From: JAYPUG01 sp038117265
GTDB lineage: Bacteria > Pseudomonadota > Alphaproteobacteria > UBA6615
Assembly: GCA_038117265.1 (NCBI GenBank)
Contig: JAYOFO010000075.1
Location: 1-11,013 of the forward strand
Length of the DNA stretch: 11,013 nucleotides
Direction of reading: 5' to 3'
The first letter of the stretch is position 1. Each line of letters begins with the position of its first letter. The notes under the pieces were generated by a model. That model ran no database searches and had not been told where the DNA came from. It was given only the letters and a program-made list of their open reading frames with translations. The position numbers and the translations under genes are program-made. Positions 1 through 6,131 of this stretch are shown piece by piece.

Positions 1-115
1 GGCGGGTCTGGATCTCGGTCATCTCCAGATGGGTCGAGACCGGGTGCGAGACCCGCACCAGGCGGTCCTCGGCCTCGAGCCGGGATACGAAGTCGCGAAG
101 GCTGTCGTAAGGCAT
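1..115 (-). CDS. ubiD: UbiD-family decarboxylase, N-terminal fragment (rest lies left of window)
   Basis: Only the first 38 codons are present; the gene runs off the left edge. The start YDSLRDFVSRLEAEDRL, followed by an RVSHPVSTHLEMTEI stretch, matches the N-terminus of UbiD (E. coli has YNDLRDFLTLLEQQGELKRI with HLEITEI at the same places). UbiD is the prenyl-FMN-dependent 3-polyprenyl-4-hydroxybenzoate carboxy-lyase of ubiquinone synthesis; the prFMN and metal-binding parts are outside the window. The ATG at 113-115 is the only reasonable start, because an in-frame TAA lies three codons upstream with no GTG or TTG between. There is no Shine-Dalgarno, and a good promoter sits so close that the mRNA may be leaderless. 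ubiA, the preceding pathway step, is about 1.3 kb away. The general UbiD family also contains aryl decarboxylases outside ubiquinone synthesis, so the exact substrate is inferred from the ubiA context. Confidence 0.85.
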   Translation of the reverse strand, partial: MPYDSLRDFVSRLEAEDRLVRVSHPVSTHLEMTEIQTR

Positions 116-117
116 GG

Positions 118-151
118 CGGGCAGTTAGAGCGTGCGGGCGCGAGCCGTCAA
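118..151 (-). promoter_or_regulatory. Candidate sigma70 promoter for ubiD
   Basis: On the minus strand a TTGACG -35 box (146-151) and a TCTAAC -10 box (124-129) are separated by 16 bp. That is 5/6 and 4/6 to consensus. The predicted transcription start falls around 116-118, zero to three bases before the ubiD ATG, which implies a leaderless or nearly leaderless mRNA. This fits the lack of a Shine-Dalgarno. The call is by eye. Confidence 0.5.
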
Positions 152-165
152 GGAAAGCGTGGCTT

Positions 166-179
166 GCCCGCCGGCGGGC
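166..179. repeat. 14-bp perfect GC palindrome in ubiD/GGCT-like divergent region
   Basis: GCCCGCCGGCGGGC is a perfect palindrome. It lies upstream of the ubiD -35 box and just before the start of the divergent gene at 199. It could be an operator or could form a small hairpin in the leader of the rightward gene. In GC-rich DNA such palindromes also arise by chance. Confidence 0.4.
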
Positions 180-198
180 CGCGCCCGAGAATGGATTC

Positions 199-921
199 AT
201 GGACAATCACCGCTTCCGCTCCGACCCGGTGCTCGCGCGTGCCGCGGGCTACCCCTACGACATCACCGCGCATTCGTTCTCGTTCGTGGGCGGCGCGGCG
301 CAGCCCTTCGATCGAGCGCACACACGGGGCCGGGTCCCGGTCATCGGCTACGGGTCGAACCAGTCGCCGCTGCGCCTGCGCCAGAAGTATGGCGACGACC
401 ACGCGCCGATCGCGGTGCAGCGGGCCTGGCTGGCCGACCACGACGTCGTCTATTCGGCGCATTTCTCGAGCTATGGCTCGCTGCCCGCCGCGCTGCGTCA
501 CGTGCCGGGCACGCGGGTCGCGGTCGCCGTCACCTGGCTCGGCGATGCCGACCTCGAGGTGATGCACCCGACCGAGATCGACAATTACCACTTCGCGCGC
601 CTCGACGGGCTGGCGCTCGAGACGGCGGAGGGCGAGGCGCTTGCCACCGCCTATGCCTATCTCAGCTTCCGCGGCCATGTCGGCGACGGCTCGGCGCCGA
701 TCGCGCTGGCCGAGATTCGCGCCGAGGGCCGGCAGCTGCCGGCGCTGCGCCAGATCGAGTCGCTGGCGTTGATGCGCGACCGGCTGGAGCCGGGCGAGGA
801 CCTGGCCGCCTTCGTGCGCGCCCACATCGACCACGACCATGTTCGCCGCGCGCGGATCGAGCGACTCGTCGCGGACGCCCATCCGGTGGTCCACGCACCT
901 CACGAAATCGTGGCGCTCTAG
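199..921 (+). CDS. Conserved-looking 240-aa protein with gamma-glutamylcyclotransferase-like YGSN motif
   Basis: I do not recognise a named family with certainty. Residues 47-54 (VPVIGYGSN) followed by QSPLRL resemble the YGSN substrate-binding loop of gamma-glutamylcyclotransferase-fold (GGCT/AIG2-like) proteins. Downstream, a PGTRVAVAVTWL strand and Glu126 in HPTE sit where those enzymes carry the catalytic glutamate. The C-terminal part, about residues 190-225, is helical, acidic and histidine-rich. There is no signal peptide or membrane segment, so it is probably cytosolic. The ATG at 199 was chosen because the frame has GC-rich third positions throughout; the ATG at 191 is in another frame that only shadows the gene. 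A GAGA run at 187-190 is a weak ribosome site. The gene is divergent from ubiD and stands alone. If it is a true GGCT it would act on gamma-glutamyl compounds, which would match gshA 2.3 kb away, but that is inference. Confidence 0.75.
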   Translation: MDNHRFRSDPVLARAAGYPYDITAHSFSFVGGAAQPFDRAHTRGRVPVIGYGSNQSPLRLRQKYGDDHAPIAVQRAWLADHDVVYSAHFSSYGSLPAALRHVPGTRVAVAVTWLGDADLEVMHPTEIDNYHFARLDGLALETAEGEALATAYAYLSFRGHVGDGSAPIALAEIRAEGRQLPALRQIESLALMRDRLEPGEDLAAFVRAHIDHDHVRRARIERLVADAHPVVHAPHEIVAL

Positions 922-929
922 ACCTGCAC

Positions 930-962
930 TTCGATTTTCCTGCGGCGGTCAGGCGGTATAAT
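930..962 (+). promoter_or_regulatory. Candidate promoter for the VOC gene
   Basis: A perfect TATAAT -10 box occupies 957-962. The AT-rich stretch around 930-940 could serve as a weak -35, with TTTTCC at 935-940 giving 16-bp spacing. The predicted start site, about 968-970, falls inside the dyad at 961-978. A perfect -10 is unusual in this GC-rich window and lies in a short intergenic gap directly before a gene, which supports the call. Confidence 0.55.
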
Positions 963-978
963 TAACCTCAAGGTTAAT
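961..978. promoter_or_regulatory. Operator-like dyad overlapping the VOC promoter
   Basis: ATTAACCT-CA-AGGTTAAT is an inverted repeat with two perfect 8-bp arms and a 2-bp centre. It overlaps the last two bases of the -10 box and covers the predicted start site, a classic repressor position. The centre-to-centre geometry and TTAACC half-sites look like sites used by small winged-helix (ArsR-type) regulators, but no regulator gene is in the window. A hairpin with a 2-nt loop is unlikely, so a DNA-binding site is the better reading. Confidence 0.55.
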
Positions 979-984
979 ATTATC

Positions 985-989
985 GGGAG
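985..989 (+). promoter_or_regulatory. Shine-Dalgarno-like GGGAG overlapping the VOC GTG start
   Basis: The only purine-rich ribosome site is GGGAG at 985-989, whose last G is the first base of the GTG start codon. Normal spacing is five to nine bases, so initiation here would be unusual. The conserved N-terminus does not allow a start far downstream. Confidence 0.35.
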
Positions 990-1381
990 TGCGAGACATA
1001 GCCGATCACGGCGCCTTTTATTGGAACGAGCTTTTGACGACCGACCCGGAACCGGCGAAGTCGTTCTATGAAACCGTCACGGGCTGGAGCTACAGCGAGA
1101 TGTCGATGCCCGGCGGCATGGTCTACAACGTCGCCAAGCTCGGCGACACGCCGGCCGGCGGCATCATGAAGATGCCGGCAGAGATGCCCGAGGGCGTGCC
1201 GCCGCACTGGTTTGCCTATATCGCCGTCGACGACGTTGACGCCGCGGCCGGGAAGGTCAAGGCGGCCGGCGGCAACGTTCTCTCCGCGCCGTTCGATGTC
1301 GAGGGCGTGGGGCGGATCGCCATCATCCAGGACCCGCAGGGTGCGGCGCTGGGGCTGATCACGCCGGCGGCCCAGGGCTAG
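989..1381 (+). CDS. VOC-superfamily (glyoxalase/bleomycin-resistance fold) protein, 130 aa
   Basis: This is a single-domain vicinal-oxygen-chelate protein with two beta-alpha-beta-beta-beta modules. The first module has FYWNELLTTDPEPAKSFYE (about residues 8-26) followed by a GWSY turn and AGGIM. The second has HWFAYIAVDDVDAAAGKVKA (about 71-90) and ends with DPQGAALGLI. The fold covers glyoxalases, dioxygenases and antibiotic-binding proteins; this subgroup is mostly uncharacterised, so no substrate is assigned. The start is GTG at 989: an in-frame TAA at 959-961 limits the frame upstream, and the next ATG is past the first helix. The stop is three bases from the end of the convergent ubiA. 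Expression is probably controlled at the dyad at 961-978. A glutathione-linked role is possible but not shown. Confidence 0.85.
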   Translation: MRDIADHGAFYWNELLTTDPEPAKSFYETVTGWSYSEMSMPGGMVYNVAKLGDTPAGGIMKMPAEMPEGVPPHWFAYIAVDDVDAAAGKVKAAGGNVLSAPFDVEGVGRIAIIQDPQGAALGLITPAAQG

Positions 1382-1384
1382 CGG

Positions 1385-2311
1385 TCAGCCGATAGCGCGT
1401 GCCGCGATCGCCGCGGCGAACAGGATCAGCCCGAAGTCGCGGTTGGACCTGAACTTCGCCAGGCAGTCCGTCGGGTCGTCGAAATCGACCCGCCAGGTCT
1501 GCCAGGCGAGGTGAGCCGCGCCGAGCGCGAGGCCGGCCCACCAGGGCCAGGCGAGGCCGGCGAGCCAGCCTGCGACGCCGAGCAGCGCGATGGCGATCGC
1601 GTGGAACAGGGCGATCCACGGCCGCGAGCGGGCGCCGAACAGGCGCGCGGTCGATTTGATCCCGACCAGCGCGTCGTCCTCCTTGTCCTGGTGGGCATAG
1701 ATCGTGTCGTAGCCCAGGGTCCAGAAGAAGCCGGCGGCGTACAGCACGAGGGCGGCCGGCTCGAGCTCGCCGCGCACCACGGCCCAGCCGAGCAGCGCGC
1801 CCCAGTTGAAGGTCAGGCCCAGCCAGGCCTGCGGCCACCAGGTGATGCGCTTCATCAGCGGGTAAGGCACGACGAGCGCCAGGCTCAGCGCCCCGACGAC
1901 CATGGCGTAGAGGTTGAACTGGACGAGGATCGCCAGGCTGACCACGAGCAGTGCGGCGAGAAAGGCCAGCGCGGCGCGCACGCTGACCGCGCCCGACGGG
2001 ATCGGCCGGTCGGCGGTGCGCGCGACCCGTCCGTCGAAGTCGCGGTCGAACAGGTCGTTGATCACGCAGCCCGCGCCGCGCATCAGGATGGCGCCGATGC
2101 CGAACAGGGCGACCCACCAGACGTTCGGCCAGGCGCCGTCGGGCGTGGCGATCGCCAGCGCCCACCAGCCCGGCAACAGCAGCAGCCAGGTGCCGATGGG
2201 GCGGTCGAGGCGCATCAGCCGCGCATAGGGACGAGCACCGGCGGGCACGCGGCGGTCGAGCCAGTTGCCGCGCGGTATGTCGCTGGCGCTATGATGCGTC
2301 GTGTTGCCCAT
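1385..2311 (-). CDS. ubiA: 4-hydroxybenzoate polyprenyltransferase UbiA
   Basis: UbiA transfers the polyprenyl tail to 4-hydroxybenzoate in the inner membrane, the first committed step of the ubiquinone ring pathway. The 308-aa length and many hydrophobic helices fit the family. Both aspartate-rich Mg-diphosphate motifs are intact: NDLFDRDFD at residues 85-93 (NDxxDRxxD) and DTIYAHQDKEDD at 202-213. RPIGTWLLLLPGWWAL near residue 37 is the usual first membrane helix and substrate entry. The start ATG at 2311 gives a normal N-terminal tail; its ribosome site is weak. The gene is divergent from rsmE with a 65-bp gap and converges with the VOC gene. With ubiD at the left edge it places two ubiquinone genes in one neighbourhood, though not in one operon. 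Other UbiA members attach prenyl groups to haem or menaquinone precursors, but the motif spacing and the RPIGT start favour UbiA proper. Confidence 0.95.
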   Translation of the reverse strand: MGNTTHHSASDIPRGNWLDRRVPAGARPYARLMRLDRPIGTWLLLLPGWWALAIATPDGAWPNVWWVALFGIGAILMRGAGCVINDLFDRDFDGRVARTADRPIPSGAVSVRAALAFLAALLVVSLAILVQFNLYAMVVGALSLALVVPYPLMKRITWWPQAWLGLTFNWGALLGWAVVRGELEPAALVLYAAGFFWTLGYDTIYAHQDKEDDALVGIKSTARLFGARSRPWIALFHAIAIALLGVAGWLAGLAWPWWAGLALGAAHLAWQTWRVDFDDPTDCLAKFRSNRDFGLILFAAAIAARAIG

Positions 2312-2332
2312 GGCGACATTGTTAGCCCAGTC

Positions 2333-2346
2333 GGGGCGTGCGCCCC
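2333..2346. repeat. Inverted repeat in ubiA-rsmE divergent region
   Basis: GGGGCG-TG-CGCCCC has perfect 6-bp arms, or a 5-bp stem with a GUGC loop in RNA. It lies 21 bases from the ubiA start and 30 bases before the preferred rsmE ATG, so it could be an operator for both or a leader hairpin. It also contains the GTG (2338) that could be misread as an rsmE start. Confidence 0.35.
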
Positions 2347-2376
2347 AATCCCGGAATCGTTCCCTGGACCGATCGC

Positions 2377-3156
2377 ATGACGGACACCCCTGCCAGCTTC
2401 ACGCGGATTCGCCTGTTCGTCGAAGACGATCTGGCGGCGGGCGCGGCGATGACGTTGGGCCGCGACCAGAGCCACTACCTGCAGAACGTGATGCGGCGCG
2501 CCGTCGGCGACCGGGTGGCGCTGTTCAACGGCCGTGACGGCGAATTCTGGGCCCGTGTCGCCGAGGCGCGCCGCGGCGCGCTGACGGTCGAGATCGGCGC
2601 GCGCTTCCGCGACCAGTCGGCCGAGCCCGACCTGTGGCTGGTCTTCGCGCCGATCAAGCGCGCGGCGGTCGACTTCCTTTGCGCCAAGGCTACCGAGATC
2701 GGCGTGTCGCGGCTGGTGCCCGTCGTGACCGCACGCACCAACACCGAGCGGGTCAACACGCGGCGGCTGCGCGCGAACGCGATCGAGGCCGCCGAACAGT
2801 CGGAGCGGCTTACCGTGCCCGAGATCGACGAGCCCGTCCGCCTCGCGACCCTGCTGGACGGATGGCCTGTCGACCGCCTGCTGCTGATCGGCGACGAAAC
2901 GGGCGAGGGGCTTCCGGTTGCCGATGTGGCGACCGATCTGGGGGGCAGGAGCGCCGGCGCGCTGCCGCCGCTCGCCGTCATGACGGGGCCGGAGGGCGGG
3001 TTTGCGCCCGACGAGCTTGACCGAATGCGCGAACTGCCCTTTGTTACGTCCATCGGGCTGGGCCCGCGCGTGCTGCGCGCCGATACGGCTGCGCTCGCGG
3101 CCCTTTCTGTCGTACAGGCCGTCGCCGGGGACTGGCGTACCGGGCGGTCGGGGTAA
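2377..3156 (+). CDS. rsmE: 16S rRNA (uracil-1498-N3)-methyltransferase RsmE
   Basis: RsmE methylates N3 of U1498 in 16S rRNA using S-adenosylmethionine. The 259-aa protein has the expected two parts: an N-terminal PUA-like RNA-binding region (about 1-75, with IRLFVEDDL and HYLQNVMRRAVGD) and a SPOUT trefoil-knot domain. The knot signatures are clear: LIGDETGEG near 170, TGPEGGFAPDEL from 203, and LGPRVLRADTAALAAL from 228, the SAM-binding loop. The frame is open back to a GTG at 2338, but I chose the ATG at 2377: it places IRLFV at the usual distance, and the 13 extra residues would be encoded across the inverted repeat at 2333-2346. It is followed after 26 bases by gshA on the same strand, an arrangement I recall from other alphaproteobacteria, so the two are probably co-transcribed. 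Confidence 0.95.
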   Translation: MTDTPASFTRIRLFVEDDLAAGAAMTLGRDQSHYLQNVMRRAVGDRVALFNGRDGEFWARVAEARRGALTVEIGARFRDQSAEPDLWLVFAPIKRAAVDFLCAKATEIGVSRLVPVVTARTNTERVNTRRLRANAIEAAEQSERLTVPEIDEPVRLATLLDGWPVDRLLLIGDETGEGLPVADVATDLGGRSAGALPPLAVMTGPEGGFAPDELDRMRELPFVTSIGLGPRVLRADTAALAALSVVQAVAGDWRTGRSG

Positions 3157-3182
3157 CCGGTGCCAGGCGGGACGAGAACATC

Positions 3183-4550
3183 ATGGCAGCACCGTCCGCG
3201 GGCGGCGGCCCGGTCATCGAATCCAGGGAGCAACTGATCGCGTGGTTCGCCGAAGGCGAAAAGCCGCGCGAGGCGTGGCGCATTGGGACCGAGCACGAGA
3301 AGTTCGCCTTCCGGCAATCCGACTACGCGCCGCTGGCCTATGACAGCAGCCCCGGCATCCGCGACCTGCTCGAGGGTCTGCAGCGCTTTGGCTGGAAGCC
3401 CGTCTACGAGGGCGACAATGTCATCGCGCTGTCGGGCGAGAATGGCGCCAACATCTCGCTCGAACCGGGCGGCCAGTTCGAACTTTCCGGCGCGCCGCTC
3501 GAGACCCTGCACCAGACCTGCGAGGAGGTGCACGAACATCTCGACCAGCTTCGCGAGGTCAACCGCGAACTCGGCGTGGCGATGATCGGGATCGGGTTCC
3601 ACCCGACGCTGAAACGCGAGGACGCGCACTGGATGCCCAAGGGCCGCTACAAGATCATGCGCGACTACATGCCCAAGGTCGGCACGCTGGGTCTCGACAT
3701 GATGCTGCGCACCTGCACCGTGCAGGTGAACCTCGACTTCGAATCTGAGGCCGACATGGTGCGCAAGATGCGCGTCGGCATGGCGCTGCAACCCGTCGCG
3801 ACGGCGCTGTTCGCGAACTCGCCCTTCAAGGAGGGCAAGCGCACCGACTATCTCAGCCTGCGCAGCCACATCTGGACGGACACCGACAATGATCGTTCGG
3901 GGATCCTGCCCTTCGTCTTCGATGGCGATTTCGGCTACGAGCGATACGTGGAATACGTGCTCGATACGCCGATGTACTTCGTCTATCGCGACGGTGCCTA
4001 CATCGATGCCGCCGGCCAGTCGTTCCGCGACTTCATCGACGGCAAGCTGCCGGCACGGCCGGGCGAGCGGGCGACGATGGGCGACTGGTCGGACCACATC
4101 ACCACGCTGTTTCCCGAGGTGCGCCTCAAGCGCTACCTCGAGATGCGCGGCGCCGATGGCGGGCCGTGGCGGCGGGTCTGTGCGCTGCCGGCCTTCTGGG
4201 TCGGACTGCTGTATGACGGCGAGGCGCTGGATGCCGCGTCGGACATGATCGCGGACTGGACGGCGGACGAGGTGATCGCCCTTCGCGCGGCCGTGCCCGC
4301 GCGCGGGTTGGGCACGCCGTTCCGCAACCGCACTATGCTGGAGCTCGCGCGCGAGGCGCTTGAGATCTCCCGCCTCGGGCTCAAGAACCGCGCGCGGCGG
4401 GATTTCTGGGGCCAGGACGAGAGCCATTTCCTCGCGACCCTCGAACAGATCGCGGACAGCGGGCTGACCCCGGCCGAGAACAAGCTGGCCGCCTTCGAGG
4501 GGCGCTGGGACGGCGACGTGCGCCGCGCCTTCGAGGAGTACGCCTGGTAG
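3183..4550 (+). CDS. gshA: Glutamate-cysteine ligase, class III (plant/alphaproteobacterial type)
   Basis: GshA makes gamma-glutamylcysteine from glutamate, cysteine and ATP, the rate-limiting step of glutathione synthesis in the cytosol. The 455-aa length is typical of the class III (GCS2-type) enzymes found in alphaproteobacteria and plants, unlike the longer E. coli enzyme. Seen motifs are RIGTEHEKF (33-41), SLEPGGQFELSG (90-101), and MMLRTCTVQVNLDF (171-184), which form the active-site barrel, with NSPF and YLSLRSHIW following. The ATG at 3183 lies after a GGGACGAGA purine run. The gene follows rsmE by 26 bases and converges with the efflux permease, leaving only eight bases between the two stop codons and so no room for a private terminator. 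gshB is not in the window, so it must lie elsewhere. Confidence 0.95.
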   Translation: MAAPSAGGGPVIESREQLIAWFAEGEKPREAWRIGTEHEKFAFRQSDYAPLAYDSSPGIRDLLEGLQRFGWKPVYEGDNVIALSGENGANISLEPGGQFELSGAPLETLHQTCEEVHEHLDQLREVNRELGVAMIGIGFHPTLKREDAHWMPKGRYKIMRDYMPKVGTLGLDMMLRTCTVQVNLDFESEADMVRKMRVGMALQPVATALFANSPFKEGKRTDYLSLRSHIWTDTDNDRSGILPFVFDGDFGYERYVEYVLDTPMYFVYRDGAYIDAAGQSFRDFIDGKLPARPGERATMGDWSDHITTLFPEVRLKRYLEMRGADGGPWRRVCALPAFWVGLLYDGEALDAASDMIADWTADEVIALRAAVPARGLGTPFRNRTMLELAREALEISRLGLKNRARRDFWGQDESHFLATLEQIADSGLTPAENKLAAFEGRWDGDVRRAFEEYAW

Positions 4551-4558
4551 GCGCGCGA

Positions 4559-6112
4559 TCAGCGCCGATAGGGGCTCCACAGCGCGAGCGACAGGGCCAC
4601 CGCGAGCAAACCGACGAGCGCAAACACGAAGAAGGTATCCTGGAACGCCAGCGCGGTCGCCTGCGCCGCGATCATGCTGCCGAGATACATCGTCGCCAAT
4701 GGCGTCTCGATCGCATCGGGCAGGCCGGTCGCGGTCAACAGCTCGCGCACGCCGGCCAGCAGTCCGCCGGTGGCGGTGTTGGCTTCGGTCTGGGTGGACG
4801 CCAGGGCCTCGCTGTACACCGATGTGCGCCGCTCGATGAAGATCGCCAGCAGGTTGATCCCAAACGCGCCGCCCATCTGGCGGGTGAAGTTGAGCATGCC
4901 GTTGGCCGTGCCCATCTTCGCCGGCGGGGCGGCCTGCAGCCCGACCGCGGTGACCGGCGGGAACAGCATGCCCTGTCCGATCCGGCCCAGGCCGACGATT
5001 GCGGCGAAGGTGATGAACGCGGTGTTGGGGTCGGATAACCCCATCAGCCAGAGTGAGACGGTGAACAGCAGAAAGCCGACCGCAAGAGGAATGTAGGGCG
5101 GCACCAGGTCGGACGTGCGCCCCGCGAGCGGCAGCACCAGGCCCATGATCAGGCCGCCCGGCACCAGCACGAGCCCGGCACGCAGGGGCGTGTAGTTCTG
5201 CACCAGCTGGACGAAGACAGGCTGCAGGTAGAACGAGCCGAACAGGGTCGCCCCGAACAGGAAGGAGACCATGTTGGCGATCGCGAAGCGCGGCCGGGCG
5301 AGCAGCCGGACGTCGAAGATCGGATCGTCGACGAACAATTCCCAGGCGACGAAGACGATCGCCGACCCCAGGCCGAGCCCTAGGGCGAACATGACGAAGT
5401 TCGAGTTCCAGCCCTTCAGCTGGCCGTTCGACAGCCCGGTCAGGGTCGCGACCAGAAAGGTTGCCACCAGCAGGAAGCCGAACCAGTCGAGATGGGTGCG
5501 CGCGGTGTTGCGGTCGCGCGGGGGAAGCACGACGGAGGCCAGCATCATCGAGCAGAAGGCGACCGGGAGCGCGACATAGAATGTGAAGCGCCAGTCGAAG
5601 ATGTCGATCGCGATGCCGCCGAACCAGGGCCCCAGACCGGGGCCGAGCACGAAGCTGATTCCGAACAGCCCCGCCACCATGGCGCGCCGGTTGGGGGGGA
5701 AGACCGCGAACATGGCCATCATGGTCAGCGGCAGGATGACTCCCGCCGCGAGCCCCTGGGTCGCGCGTCCGAGGACCACCACCAGATAGGATTGCGCGGT
5801 GCCGCCGGCGACCGACGCGACGAAGAAGGCGAGCATCGCGGCGACGAAGACATGCCGCGCGCCGAAGGCGCGCGTCAGCCAGTCGCTGATCAGCATGCCG
5901 GCGGTCATGGCCGCGAAGAACGCGGTCGCCATCCACTGGGCCTGATCCTGGCCGACGCCGAAGGCGCCCATGATGTCCGGCACGGCAACGTTGGTGATCG
6001 TGCCCGAGAGCGCCAGCGCCAGCGAGGAGGAGAGGCAGGTCGTCACGACCAGCCAGCGGTGCGCGAAGCTGACGCCCGGCACGCCGCCGGCGCCGATCGC
6101 CGCGTCGGTCAT
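4559..6112 (-). CDS. DHA2-family (EmrB/QacA-like) 14-TM multidrug efflux permease
   Basis: This is a major facilitator superfamily proton antiporter of the DHA2 type; 517 aa and about 14 hydrophobic helices fit EmrB. Motif A is seen as SDWLTRAFGARHVF (about 76-89), motif B as LGRATQGLAAGVILPL (from 114, Arg116), and antiporter motif C as LGPGLGPWFGG (156-166), followed by the DWRF turn at 173-176. RQMGGAFGINL near residue 413 is the usual late-helix signature. One oddity is motif D1 in helix 1: where EmrB and QacA have an acidic residue (LDxTIxNVALP), this protein reads LSGTITNVAVP, with Ser36 at the aspartate position. The start ATG at 6112 is 19 bases after the membrane fusion protein gene, so the two form an operon and likely a tripartite pump with an outer-membrane TolC-like channel encoded elsewhere. 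The substrate cannot be read from sequence. Confidence 0.93.
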   Translation of the reverse strand: MTDAAIGAGGVPGVSFAHRWLVVTTCLSSSLALALSGTITNVAVPDIMGAFGVGQDQAQWMATAFFAAMTAGMLISDWLTRAFGARHVFVAAMLAFFVASVAGGTAQSYLVVVLGRATQGLAAGVILPLTMMAMFAVFPPNRRAMVAGLFGISFVLGPGLGPWFGGIAIDIFDWRFTFYVALPVAFCSMMLASVVLPPRDRNTARTHLDWFGFLLVATFLVATLTGLSNGQLKGWNSNFVMFALGLGLGSAIVFVAWELFVDDPIFDVRLLARPRFAIANMVSFLFGATLFGSFYLQPVFVQLVQNYTPLRAGLVLVPGGLIMGLVLPLAGRTSDLVPPYIPLAVGFLLFTVSLWLMGLSDPNTAFITFAAIVGLGRIGQGMLFPPVTAVGLQAAPPAKMGTANGMLNFTRQMGGAFGINLLAIFIERRTSVYSEALASTQTEANTATGGLLAGVRELLTATGLPDAIETPLATMYLGSMIAAQATALAFQDTFFVFALVGLLAVALSLALWSPYRR

Positions 6113-6131
6113 CGGTTCGCGCCTGCCCGGA

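Noticed and set aside
148..903. A 251-codon minus-strand frame opposite the YGSN protein
   Set aside because: It mirrors the real plus-strand gene, has no family features I recognise, and would overlap the ubiD promoter.
1511..2380. A 289-codon plus-strand frame opposite ubiA
   Set aside because: It is the antisense shadow of an unmistakable ubiA, with a Gln/Arg/Ala/Pro-rich translation.
4551..4558. A terminator between gshA and the efflux permease gene
   Set aside because: Only eight bases lie between the two stop codons and I see no hairpin with a T-run; termination must occur inside the opposing gene or by Rho.
2475..5936. A 1153-codon open frame on the minus strand across rsmE, gshA and the efflux permease gene
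   Set aside because: It is antisense to two clear genes and out of frame with a third. Its translation is Arg/Pro/Ala-rich and low in complexity, as expected for shadow frames in GC-rich DNA.
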